A stretch of DNA of 5,281 bases from CAYRIF01 sp964424205 (GCA_964424205.1 CAYRIF010000264.1:1-5281), one strand, 5' to 3'. Shown: positions 1 to 5,256, counted from the stretch's first letter. Notes: generated by a model from the sequence alone, not told the origin. Translations and numbers: made by a program.

Positions 1-608
1 CAATCTAATGGCGGTTTAATGGTGTAATCTATTTTAAAGCATTTGTCTGAAACCTCATAATATACAATTAAATCTATTGCAAAATATGCGTATGGGAGCT
101 TTAGATATTGCGTTTTCAACTCATTATAGCTGTATTTTGAAAATATTGCTTCTGATTTTGTTGGTATATTTTCTATGTCTATTTTTATATTTTTAAAGAA
201 TTCAAAAGAAAACCACTCATCATTGCATAGTGTATTAATGATTGTAGCCTGAATCAGTGGAGGTAAAGTTGCTGAATTATTTTCCCCAAGTAACGGTAAA
301 TTGCCCCACCATACGAATCTTAATTTTGACTCAAATGCGCATTCATCTAAACTAGTTAATGGTTCTACTTTCCTTGTGCTTATTGGCTCAAAGTATGCGA
401 CTGATTGATAAGTACTTTCAGGTATCATAGCTACTTCATCTTCCCCCGTATCTTCACAATTCAAGACCAAAGCGCTTTCAGACACTGGCATCTTCTTTTC
501 TTCTCCATTCATTGATTTTTTTACTGTATAAACATTCCCGCTAATCTTTTGAATGCCTGCTATGTCCTTTATCTTATCCCGTAATATTATCCCTATTTTG
601 TCTATCAT
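1..608 (-). CDS. Partial phage neck/tail-terminator-like protein (3' end cut by window edge)
   Basis: An open frame starts at ATG 608-606 and runs without a stop for 202 codons to the left edge, so the C-terminus is missing. It begins inside the stop codon of the gp10-like gene (ATGA overlap), which makes translational coupling likely. The N-terminal 30 residues look like an amphipathic helix (MIDKIGIILRDKIKDIAGIQ) followed by a strand. The middle has a conserved-looking patch around residues 72-104 (YFEPISTR, then RFVWWGN), and the visible end is strand-rich (YAYFAIDLIVYY near 173-184). Size, alpha/beta make-up and position directly after a gp10-like gene fit the tail-terminator or neck slot of siphovirus and myovirus operons. 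That role is inferred from gene order; I do not recognise the family from sequence alone. The frame is certain and the function is not. Confidence 0.8.
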   Translation of the reverse strand, partial: MIDKIGIILRDKIKDIAGIQKISGNVYTVKKSMNGEEKKMPVSESALVLNCEDTGEDEVAMIPESTYQSVAYFEPISTRKVEPLTSLDECAFESKLRFVWWGNLPLLGENNSATLPPLIQATIINTLCNDEWFSFEFFKNIKIDIENIPTKSEAIFSKYSYNELKTQYLKLPYAYFAIDLIVYYEVSDKCFKIDYTIKPPLD

Positions 609-1033
609 TTCAACCTAAATTCTCTTTCGTATATTTTCCTAAATGAATTCCCGAGTATCTCTTTTTCTTCCGCATTTAAAGTTAAGAAATTCCCGTATCT
701 TTCTTGATTATATTTAAAATATTTAGCAGACCTCACACCTGCCCTTACCACTATTTTACCATTTTTAATTAGAACCTCCGTTACTTGGATTTCCTTCATC
801 ATTCGGGCAGTATCAGTTAAATCTACCCTATTTTTATTTTTCCCTTTCCTTTTAAATTTAGATGAATTTGCATACGCATTCGAGTAGACCTCTCCTTCAA
901 GCCCTTGCGTTTGAATTCTATTTTTAACCAAAGAAAGAGAAGAAATGGCGACCTGCTCAGCCGCAGATATATGAAATTCATTGATGTTATCAATCAATCT
1001 CAAAACCTTATCTTTATATTGCTGAATAGTCAT
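605..1033 (-). CDS. HK97 gp10-like / virion morphogenesis (head-neck joining) protein
   Basis: A 142-aa protein resembling the HK97 gp10 / phage virion morphogenesis group, which acts in joining the filled head to the tail. The features seen are an N-terminal helical region (residues 5-45) ending in a KNRIQTQG-type segment, then YSNAY near residue 50, a basic loop KFKRKGKNKNR at 59-69, the hallmark-like VDLTDTARMMKEI at 70-82, a beta strand pair (KIVVRAGV at 93-100), and YGNFLTLNAEEKEIL at 113-127, where the family usually has a 'G.fl.l...E' stretch. The length is normal for the family. Its start overlaps the stop of the 50-aa gene and its stop overlaps the start of the next gene, both as ATGA, so it belongs to a coupled cistron string. 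The DLTDT and YG-F-L motifs give fair confidence in the class; the exact subfamily is not determined. Confidence 0.8.
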   Translation of the reverse strand: MTIQQYKDKVLRLIDNINEFHISAAEQVAISSLSLVKNRIQTQGLEGEVYSNAYANSSKFKRKGKNKNRVDLTDTARMMKEIQVTEVLIKNGKIVVRAGVRSAKYFKYNQERYGNFLTLNAEEKEILGNSFRKIYEREFRLK

Positions 1034-1182
1034 CCGAAGCTTACTATATTATTCCATTTTCTGCCATTTGTGTATCTCATTTTCACCAAGTCATAGATAA
1101 CAACCCCTTCATCTTCATAATTTATATTTACTCTTTCTGTCAAGAATGGCTTCCCAAAAGTTGAAGTGACTAAGTATCTCAT
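1030..1182 (-). CDS. Small 50-aa protein of the neck-gene operon, function unknown
   Basis: A 50-codon frame runs from ATG 1182-1180 to TGA 1032-1030. It fills exactly the space between two larger genes and is linked to both by 4-bp ATGA overlaps, which is the main evidence that it is real. The product starts MRYLVTSTFGKPFLTERVN, has an acidic turn (NYEDEGVV, residues 20-27) and a second half YDLVKMRYTNGRKWNNI with an aromatic/Gly/Trp pattern typical of a small beta-hairpin fold. It has no cysteine, signal peptide or membrane segment. The codons ATG-AGA-TAC occur twice, at the start and at codon 35; the coupled upstream ATG is the better start. Its position between the 343-aa protein and the gp10-like protein suggests a minor virion or connector-associated component, but no family is recognised. 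Confidence 0.75.
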   Translation of the reverse strand: MRYLVTSTFGKPFLTERVNINYEDEGVVIYDLVKMRYTNGRKWNNIVSFG

Positions 1183-2210
1183 CCTTTTACTATTCTCATT
1201 CTGCTGTCATCGCAGGTGAAGCAACCTGAACCATCTACCTCTACATGCCCACACATCCACCCAACTACCCTGTCTAACCATTCTTTACTATGGTGGCTTA
1301 TTTTACCCAAAAGTGATTCATGAGAAAGTAATGTGAATTGGTCTATTTTCTTTGAATCTATAATTATTCGGACCAAATTGGCTATCGATTTATGATAAAC
1401 AGCTCTTTCAAGCACCGCTTTAAACCCATCATTACTGTCGTAGCTATGGCATATAATATTTTTTGATTCACAATTTAAAGTACTATGTATCATGATACCA
1501 AAACCTGTGTTTTCATAAATTCTAGCATCTTCAATCGTTCCCTCACTTTCGGCGCTAAACCCCGCAAAATCACCATATTTTCTAATATTTTCATTTATTT
1601 TCTTCGCTGTAGTGTTGCAGTTGCAAGTAAATAGATGGTTATATACAGGTGTAGCCCCTAATAACTCGTAAGAAATGTAATAATTCACAGGTTCAAAATC
1701 ACTGTAAAAATCTAATGTAATGTCAACTGGAAATATTACCTCTTCTTTTGCATTAATAACATTTACAGGAAACTCATTAATTTTTGTAGTATTTTTCCAT
1801 ACCTTAACAACATACGAGCCTGCTGTCGCAACCCAAATCCCTAATTTATCAATATGTTGTGTAGTATTTTGCACATTATTCGGAGAAATTACTATCCCCA
1901 TCACGTTATTTAATTCTTTTATTCCTGCTACTTCTTTCTTATTTCCTATCCAGCCATCTATTTTCTTTACATTTTGCTTGTAATCTTCTGCAACACATGA
2001 AGTTAACCTTTCAATAGTTTGAGAAATGGCACTTTTTATCGCTTTATCGCACTGTTTTAATAGATAATCCGTCTCGCATCCATCCTTAACAATACAATTT
2101 TCAGAGCCACCCAAAAGATATAAACCCGAAGTGCTAATATTGTAATCTGTTGGTGGCGATACTATTGCCGTATTTTCTATTATCCCTATTATATTTTTAA
2201 AGCAGTCCAT
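1179..2210 (-). CDS. Cysteine-rich 343-aa phage protein following the capsid gene, unknown function
   Basis: A 343-aa protein starts at ATG 2210-2208 directly after a promoter candidate and ends in an ATGA overlap with the next gene. The N-terminal half (residues 1-90) is mainly helical and begins MDCFKNIIGI, with a 'SGLYL' segment at 28-32. Residues 120-185 look like a beta-sandwich module, with alternating hydrophobic strands such as GIWVATAGSYVVKVW and a PVDITLDFYSDF stretch. The C-terminal part is mixed. It has 12 cysteines, at 3, 39, 45, 54, 72, 196, 198, 247, 254, 320, 330 and 333, including a CNC pair and a terminal CGH-x8-CFTC group that could bind a metal. There is no signal peptide or transmembrane segment. 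The slot after the major capsid gene usually holds head-completion, connector or decoration proteins, so a virion role is inferred. The layout resembles a recurrent unnamed protein type in Bacteroidota phages, but this is an impression from memory, not a search. Confidence 0.85.
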   Translation of the reverse strand: MDCFKNIIGIIENTAIVSPPTDYNISTSGLYLLGGSENCIVKDGCETDYLLKQCDKAIKSAISQTIERLTSCVAEDYKQNVKKIDGWIGNKKEVAGIKELNNVMGIVISPNNVQNTTQHIDKLGIWVATAGSYVVKVWKNTTKINEFPVNVINAKEEVIFPVDITLDFYSDFEPVNYYISYELLGATPVYNHLFTCNCNTTAKKINENIRKYGDFAGFSAESEGTIEDARIYENTGFGIMIHSTLNCESKNIICHSYDSNDGFKAVLERAVYHKSIANLVRIIIDSKKIDQFTLLSHESLLGKISHHSKEWLDRVVGWMCGHVEVDGSGCFTCDDSRMRIVKG

Positions 2211-2213
2211 TTA

Positions 2214-2250
2214 TACCTATTAATTTCAACAAAAATAGGTAATTTTTACC
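2214..2250. repeat. Overlapping TACC/GGTA inverted repeats in the 343-aa gene leader
   Basis: Two dyads share one arm. TACCTATT at 2214-2221 is the exact reverse complement of AATAGGTA at 2234-2241 (8 bp, 12-nt spacer). GGTAA at 2238-2242 pairs with TTACC at 2246-2250 (5 bp, 3-nt spacer). They bracket the candidate -7 element and reach to within a few bases of the start codon. They could be operator half-sites, or alternative RNA hairpins in transcripts that read through the terminator. No function is demonstrated. Confidence 0.5.
2230..2237 (-). promoter_or_regulatory. Candidate Bacteroidota promoter (-7 element) before the 343-aa gene
   Basis: Read on the minus strand, 2237-2230 is TATTTTTG, an exact match to the Bacteroidota -7 consensus TAnnTTTG. 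It lies about 20 nt upstream of ATG 2210 and just downstream of the capsid-gene terminator, where a new promoter would be needed. The upstream TTTG at 2255-2252 is the obvious -33 partner, but only 14 nt separate the two, shorter than the usual spacing of about 19. The strength is therefore doubtful, and T-rich DNA can give a match by chance. Confidence 0.45.
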
Positions 2251-2252
2251 AC

Positions 2253-2286
2253 AAAAAAAACCGCCACACAAAAAGCGTGGCGGTTT
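2253..2286 (-). terminator. Strong rho-independent terminator behind the capsid gene
   Basis: A perfect 10-bp stem is formed by 2277-2286 and 2258-2267 (GTGGCGGTTT against AAACCGCCAC) with a 9-nt loop. In minus-strand RNA the stem runs into a U-tract (2260-2253, eight U counting three stem bases). It starts 30 nt after the capsid stop codon at 2317-2319. In the plus direction only three T follow the stem, so it acts on minus-strand transcription only. The GC-rich core stands out in an AT-rich region. Confidence 0.93.
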
Positions 2287-2316
2287 GGCAAGGATAAAAT
2301 AAAGTGTGAAAAAATA

Positions 2317-3402
2317 TTACGCCCTAAGCCCTTTCACAATTTCAATAACAGATTTTCTTCTGCTTTTTGCGAAAACGTAAGTTGATTGTGTTTGTAATAA
2401 GTCAACAAAATCTCGTCCATTAGTACCAGGCACACATGTCCTTTTCAAGAAATGGTCAAAGGTTAACCCTTTAATTACACCGCCTGTGTATATGTTCCCA
2501 TTATCAAGCCTGTCATCTTTAGAATACCAAGCATAATCGTCTGCCATCCTTCCCTCAGTTGACGGTGATAAGGAAGTGTTGTAATGCTTAGTTCCAAAGG
2601 CTAATTCATCATTGTTTAACAAAAATGAACTTTTCATGTTATCCGCAAGTAACGCCGCACTTGTCAATGCGTTAGGGTCTGTAACGTGAGTAAATAGGTT
2701 TAATTTCGCCCATTGCTCTTTCTGGTCAGCACTTAAAGCATTCAATTCAAAGTTTCTAAAGTCAGAAATGAAGTTATAAAAGTGGAGCATTGTCCTATTT
2801 TTGAAGTTGTTCACATTAGCTATAACCTCAAAATCCGCAAATCTGTCCGCTGTCCAATCCGCCTCCGCTACATATGTTTTTGGGTCAGCCAAAGTATCAT
2901 TTGTATCAACTTTTGCTAATGCCCCTGCTGGCACACCATTCAACCCAGCAATACCAGAAATAAAACCAATAGTCCCCTCTGTATTAAAGAACTTTTTAAT
3001 TTCCATTTTCTGCTTCATGTATGATCGGGTTAACTGCTCAGCATAACTCATCCCATTTGTCAAAGTACCACCAGTAACTTTTATTGCAATATTTTGAGCT
3101 TGAACACATTGTAAAGTAAATGTCTCTGAATCTGTCTCAAGTTCAGTACCTGTAGGTGAACACGTATTCTCACATGCTTTTGTACCATCTATCGCTGCGT
3201 CGAATTTTGAAAACCAAATTTTTACATTTTTATCACGTGTTGGGTCTCCCAAAATTGGTGATATGTTTGCTGTTTGCTTATTAACAATAGCATTAATGCT
3301 ATTAACACTTGTGGTAAAGTCTTGGTTACCACCCTTCCAGATTTCTTCTTCTCTCATGAGAACTTCTGGGAAAACTGATGCGGAAAAATCTCCTGCTGCC
3401 AT
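2317..3402 (-). CDS. Probable major capsid protein
   Basis: A 361-aa protein interpreted as the major capsid subunit, which would assemble the icosahedral head. The evidence is its size, typical of HK97-fold capsids, its place directly after a scaffold-like gene, and a strong terminator right behind it, common for the most expressed structural gene. It starts MAAGDFSASVFPEVLMREEEIW, a capsid-like N-arm. Residues 74-100 hold a cysteine cluster (C77, C81, C99; C323 is the fourth). A Gly/Thr-rich loop near 108-120 and a GFISGIAGLNGVPAGA segment at 146-161 could be inner loops or axial-domain strands. The C-terminus is basic (KSRRKSVIEIVKGLRA). No prohead-protease cleavage site is obvious. The start is the first ATG, preceded by an A-rich stretch (AAAATTTTAAAAAATA) and no Shine-Dalgarno. 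It could be another abundant head protein, but nothing else in the window is a better capsid candidate. Confidence 0.75.
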   Translation of the reverse strand: MAAGDFSASVFPEVLMREEEIWKGGNQDFTTSVNSINAIVNKQTANISPILGDPTRDKNVKIWFSKFDAAIDGTKACENTCSPTGTELETDSETFTLQCVQAQNIAIKVTGGTLTNGMSYAEQLTRSYMKQKMEIKKFFNTEGTIGFISGIAGLNGVPAGALAKVDTNDTLADPKTYVAEADWTADRFADFEVIANVNNFKNRTMLHFYNFISDFRNFELNALSADQKEQWAKLNLFTHVTDPNALTSAALLADNMKSSFLLNNDELAFGTKHYNTSLSPSTEGRMADDYAWYSKDDRLDNGNIYTGGVIKGLTFDHFLKRTCVPGTNGRDFVDLLQTQSTYVFAKSRRKSVIEIVKGLRA

Positions 3403-3430
3403 TATTTTTTAAAATTTTAAGTCATAAATA

Positions 3431-3453
3431 ACATAGGAGACCATCCCCTATGT
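3431..3453 (-). repeat. Short hairpin across the scaffold stop codon in the scaffold-capsid gap
   Basis: ACATAGG at 3431-3437 is the exact reverse complement of CCTATGT at 3447-3453, leaving a 9-nt spacer. The arm near 3450 contains the TAG stop codon of the scaffold-like gene. No T-run follows on the minus strand, so it is not an intrinsic terminator. In the mRNA it would separate the scaffold frame from the capsid leader and could affect processing or stability. A 7-bp dyad in AT-rich DNA may also be chance. Confidence 0.35.
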
Positions 3454-4362
3454 GTTTTGTTTTCTGAACGCTTCAAGCGCAGCCCTCTTTTCTGCTACAT
3501 TTGCAAAACCATTATGTGATGCTATTTCCATTTCACTTTTAAATGATAAAGCGCCAGCATTATTATTCTGCGTACCAGCTGCTGCTGTTCTTGTCGTCCC
3601 TGTTTTCTCAATTAAATTAGAAGATGCAATGTTGTCAACAAGTTTTCTCAAAGACACCCTATTTCCAAACTCATCGGTCTCAAATTCACCATCGCTTTTG
3701 ACTATCCGTATGTCATCTATACTCGTAATTTTTTCTGGGACAATAAAGTCATAACCATTAAATTCATCTAGCACCAATTTAGAAAGCATTTTTTGCTGCT
3801 TAATATTGTCAGATGGAAGTTCATATAGACCAGAATTAATAACCTCATCCGAAATTATTTTCTTGACTGAATTTGTCCGCATTTTCTTTGCGAAAATCTC
3901 CCTCTCTTCATTCCTTGCTTCTTCCATTTTTAATGGAATAGCTTCTTGTAGTTTTTTTACTGAATTTTTCAGTTCAATATACTTCGGGAACATCTCTACG
4001 TCAATTTCTGATTTGTCATTAATTGTTTTTAACAACTCCTCGTTTTTTGTTTTCAATTGTTGCAACTCAGTATCGTCAAACTTCTTATTTTCGTAAAAAG
4101 CTTTTACAAGATCCACCCCTTTTAAGCCTTCATCGTTTTGAAAGCCTGAATTTTTGACAAATGATTCATATTTTTTATGAGCATCTTTCAGACCTCTGTT
4201 AATATTTTCCTGTTCAAGTGCTTTTTTTCTAGCAATAATAGCCTCATTAAGCTTCTGAACATCTTTCACTTTGCCATCTTCTGATACTTCAACGAGTGCA
4301 TCAACCTCACCTGATTTTAATCCGAGTGTATCAGCAAACACTCCCTTTAATAATTCGTCCAT
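3448..4362 (-). CDS. Probable prohead scaffolding protein
   Basis: A 304-aa, highly charged, mostly helical protein that fits a prohead scaffold, the internal protein that guides capsid assembly and leaves before maturation. Long Lys/Glu-rich helices with coiled-coil character run over about residues 30-165 (for example LNEAIIARKKALEQEN, TELQQLKTKNEELLKT and MEEARNEEREIFAKKM). Residues 166-250 form a mixed segment ending in EFGNRVSLRKLVDNI. A flexible Thr/Ala/Gly/Asn linker (254-271) leads to a basic C-terminal helix (VAEKRAALEAFRKQ), the type of tail scaffolds use to bind the capsid protein. There is no cysteine and no visible protease motif. It lies 45 nt before the capsid gene and behind its own promoter candidate, with eight A directly before ATG 4362-4360. 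The role is inferred from composition and order; sequence-level recognition of scaffolds is weak in general. Confidence 0.78.
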   Translation of the reverse strand: MDELLKGVFADTLGLKSGEVDALVEVSEDGKVKDVQKLNEAIIARKKALEQENINRGLKDAHKKYESFVKNSGFQNDEGLKGVDLVKAFYENKKFDDTELQQLKTKNEELLKTINDKSEIDVEMFPKYIELKNSVKKLQEAIPLKMEEARNEEREIFAKKMRTNSVKKIISDEVINSGLYELPSDNIKQQKMLSKLVLDEFNGYDFIVPEKITSIDDIRIVKSDGEFETDEFGNRVSLRKLVDNIASSNLIEKTGTTRTAAAGTQNNNAGALSFKSEMEIASHNGFANVAEKRAALEAFRKQNT

Positions 4363-4382
4363 TTTTTTTTATTTAAATTTAG

Positions 4383-4424
4383 TTGCCAACGTTTTGGCAA
4401 ACATTTACAATCGTTTGTTAACGA
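4383..4424. repeat. Two dyads in the scaffold gene leader
   Basis: TTGCCAA (4383-4389) and TTGGCAA (4394-4400) form a perfect 7-bp inverted repeat around CGTT. TCGTT (4411-4415) and AACGA (4420-4424) form a 5-bp one around TGTT. Both lie between the promoter candidate at 4433-4440 and the scaffold start. No U-tract follows, so they are not terminators. Operator sites or leader hairpins are both possible; the first dyad is the more convincing. Confidence 0.45.
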
Positions 4425-4432
4425 CTACAACG

Positions 4433-4440
4433 CAAATATA
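4433..4440 (-). promoter_or_regulatory. Candidate Bacteroidota promoter (-7 element) for scaffold and capsid genes
   Basis: On the minus strand 4440-4433 reads TATATTTG, matching TAnnTTTG exactly and identical to the 8-mer upstream of the first gene in the window. At the expected -33 position, 18 nt further upstream, only TTTT is found (4462-4459) rather than TTTG or TTG. It lies in the 86-bp gap between the 158-aa gene and the scaffold-like gene and would give a leader of about 65 nt. Confidence 0.6.
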
Positions 4441-4448
4441 GTGAAAAG

Positions 4449-4925
4449 TTATATATTAAAAAAACCGTACTTTTTTTTGAATCTTACGATTTTTTCATTG
4501 ATTAGTTTTTCTTTAATTTTCGTATTGTAGGCTGCATTTATCATATTTTCATTTTCACTAACAATCAAATCGAATAAATACTTTCTCCCTATGTTTATAG
4601 CATATTTTCCATCTTTGTCATAGGCAACTACCATCACCCTATTTACATCACTGTATTTATTAAAAGCCATTAAAGCACCTTTAATAAGTGCTTTATATGC
4701 CATACCACCGTCCCAGTAATTCTGATAATAATTTTTATCTATTTTTGGATTTGGATTTTTCCGGACATAATCTCTGTAATTTTTTACGTAATCAATAACT
4801 ATTGAATCTCCATGCTTTTTGCATGTTTTTACAGACAAACCCCCTATTAACCCTTGCCTTAAATTATTTATCTTCTTTTTTCTTATGATTTCCTTCAAGC
4901 TCAGGTAATTTTTTCGCTTCAACAT
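4449..4925 (-). CDS. Lysine/tyrosine-rich 158-aa protein, unknown function, uncertain start
   Basis: An open frame of 158 codons that ends in TAA at 4451-4449. The only in-frame ATG (4925-4923) lies 62 nt inside the preceding 53-aa gene, in the +1 frame relative to it. A start at TTG 4838-4836 (codon 30) would remove the overlap and give 129 aa. The first 24 residues are a run of basic residues in the overlapped region (for example EIIRKKKIN), which favours a later start. The body looks globular: a Tyr-rich segment NYRDYVRKNPNPKIDKNYYQNYWDGG at about 49-74, a helix AYKALIKGALMAFNKY, two strands VNRVMVVAYDKDGKYAINI (95-112), then a helical basic C-terminus. There are no membrane segments and a single cysteine (C35). 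Placement before the scaffold gene suggests a head-assembly accessory or early structural protein; I recognise no family. Confidence 0.75.
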   Translation of the reverse strand: MLKRKNYLSLKEIIRKKKINNLRQGLIGGLSVKTCKKHGDSIVIDYVKNYRDYVRKNPNPKIDKNYYQNYWDGGMAYKALIKGALMAFNKYSDVNRVMVVAYDKDGKYAINIGRKYLFDLIVSENENMINAAYNTKIKEKLINEKIVRFKKKYGFFNI

Positions 4926-5025
4926 ATCTCACACCCCAAAGCCCTAGCGCTTTCAGATTATCAACATCTTTTTCAGATGCATTTTTTTTGATGATTTTCC
5001 CAGTAATTTTGTCTAGTATCTTCAT
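4864..5025 (-). CDS. Small 53-aa lysine-rich protein, paralogue of the 70-aa neighbour
   Basis: A 53-codon frame starts at ATG 5025-5023, overlapping the TGA of the 70-aa gene (ATGA), and stops at TAA 4866-4864. Its product has the same plan as its neighbour: an N-terminal 'K-x-TGKII-K' strand (residues 6-13), a central amphipathic helix (EKDVDNLKALG), a short strand (WGVRYVEA), the shared motif KKLPELE (38-44) and a Lys/Glu tail. AGAGG just before the ATG gives a weak Shine-Dalgarno, too close to be ideal. Such 'TG-x-I ... A ... G ... V' mini-proteins are common among small phage head-module proteins, but no specific function can be assigned. Support comes from the coupled start and the similarity to the neighbour. 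Its 3' end overlaps the annotated start of the 158-aa frame. Confidence 0.75.
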   Translation of the reverse strand: MKILDKITGKIIKKNASEKDVDNLKALGLWGVRYVEAKKLPELEGNHKKKEDK

Positions 5026-5111
5026 GCCTCTTTATCTTCTTTTTTTGTTTTCTTGGTTTTATGTATATCAGAACCTACAGATTCAGTTTTTTCCAATTCA
5101 GGTAATTTTTT
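4901..5111. repeat. 14-bp direct repeat in the two small paralogous genes (4901-4914 and 5098-5111)
   Basis: TCAGGTAATTTTTT occurs at 4901-4914 and again at 5098-5111 on the plus strand. Each copy lies in the part of its gene that encodes KKLPELE, in the same reading frame. The rest of the two genes has diverged at the DNA level, so this is best read as the remnant of a gene duplication rather than an independent repeat element. Confidence 0.6.
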
Positions 5112-5234
5112 GTCCGATACTTTCACATACAGATGGTCTCTCCCTATCTTTTTCAAGATATCCCAATACCCAGCATCTTTTGTGCGAATAATGCCTGTAG
5201 CTTTCTCTTTTATCTTTATAGTTTTTTGCGCCAT
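5022..5234 (-). CDS. Small 70-aa lysine-rich protein leading the operon segment
   Basis: A 70-aa frame starts at ATG 5234-5232 behind an A-tract (AAAAAAAAGAC) and an exact -7 promoter element, and ends in an ATGA overlap with the 53-aa gene. The N-terminal 35-40 residues form a plausible mini-domain: strand TIKIKEKATGIIRT, helix GYWDILKKIG, strand HLYVKVSDKK. KKLPELE follows at residues 42-48, then a disordered, highly charged tail (HKTKKTKKEDKEA). It has no cysteine, signal peptide or membrane segment. The plan is shared with the next gene, so the two probably arose by tandem duplication. A short head-assembly or DNA-associated accessory role would fit the position and charge, but this is inference only. 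Confidence 0.78.
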   Translation of the reverse strand: MAQKTIKIKEKATGIIRTKDAGYWDILKKIGRDHLYVKVSDKKLPELEKTESVGSDIHKTKKTKKEDKEA

Positions 5235-5248
5235 GTCTTTTTTTTATA

Positions 5249-5256
5249 CAAATATA
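5249..5256 (-). promoter_or_regulatory. Candidate Bacteroidota promoter (-7 element) for the 70-aa gene
   Basis: Minus-strand 5256-5249 reads TATATTTG, an exact TAnnTTTG match. TTTC at 5278-5275, with 18 nt between, is a near match to the -33 TTTG element at about the right spacing. The start codon is only 14 nt downstream, so the leader would be about 10 nt and made almost wholly of A, as is common for Bacteroidota genes lacking a Shine-Dalgarno. Confidence 0.6.

Noticed and set aside
905..1096. Plus-strand open frame of 63 codons with hydrophobic C-terminus
   Set aside because: It lies opposite the gp10-like and 50-aa genes, which have motif and overlap support; no promoter or start signal on the plus strand.
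1072..1182. Repeated ATGAGATAC (1174-1182 and 1072-1080) as a functional direct repeat or internal start
   Set aside because: A 9-bp in-frame repeat encoding Met-Arg-Tyr can arise by chance; the upstream ATG is coupled to the previous stop and explains the gene.
1720..1983. Plus-strand frame encoding a hydrophobic, membrane-like peptide
   Set aside because: It is the antisense shadow of the 343-aa gene; Phe/Thr/Ile-rich composition is what antisense of Lys/Asn/Glu-rich coding gives.
2801..3046. Plus-strand 81-codon frame
   Set aside because: It lies wholly inside the capsid candidate gene on the other strand, without any start or promoter signal.
3423..3430. TATTTATG on the minus strand before the capsid gene as a -7 promoter element
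   Set aside because: It ends in TATG instead of TTTG and has no good -33 partner, so it is not counted as a promoter.
3452..4096. Two plus-strand frames of 100 and 96 codons opposite the scaffold gene
   Set aside because: Antisense of a Lys/Glu-rich coiled coil produces long Ser/Phe/Leu frames; no independent evidence of coding.
4864..4925. Programmed frameshift joining the 53-aa and 158-aa frames at the A-run
   Set aside because: The downstream frame is +1, and the AAAAAAG run is not in the phase needed for the usual -1 slippery heptamer; no stimulatory structure seen.
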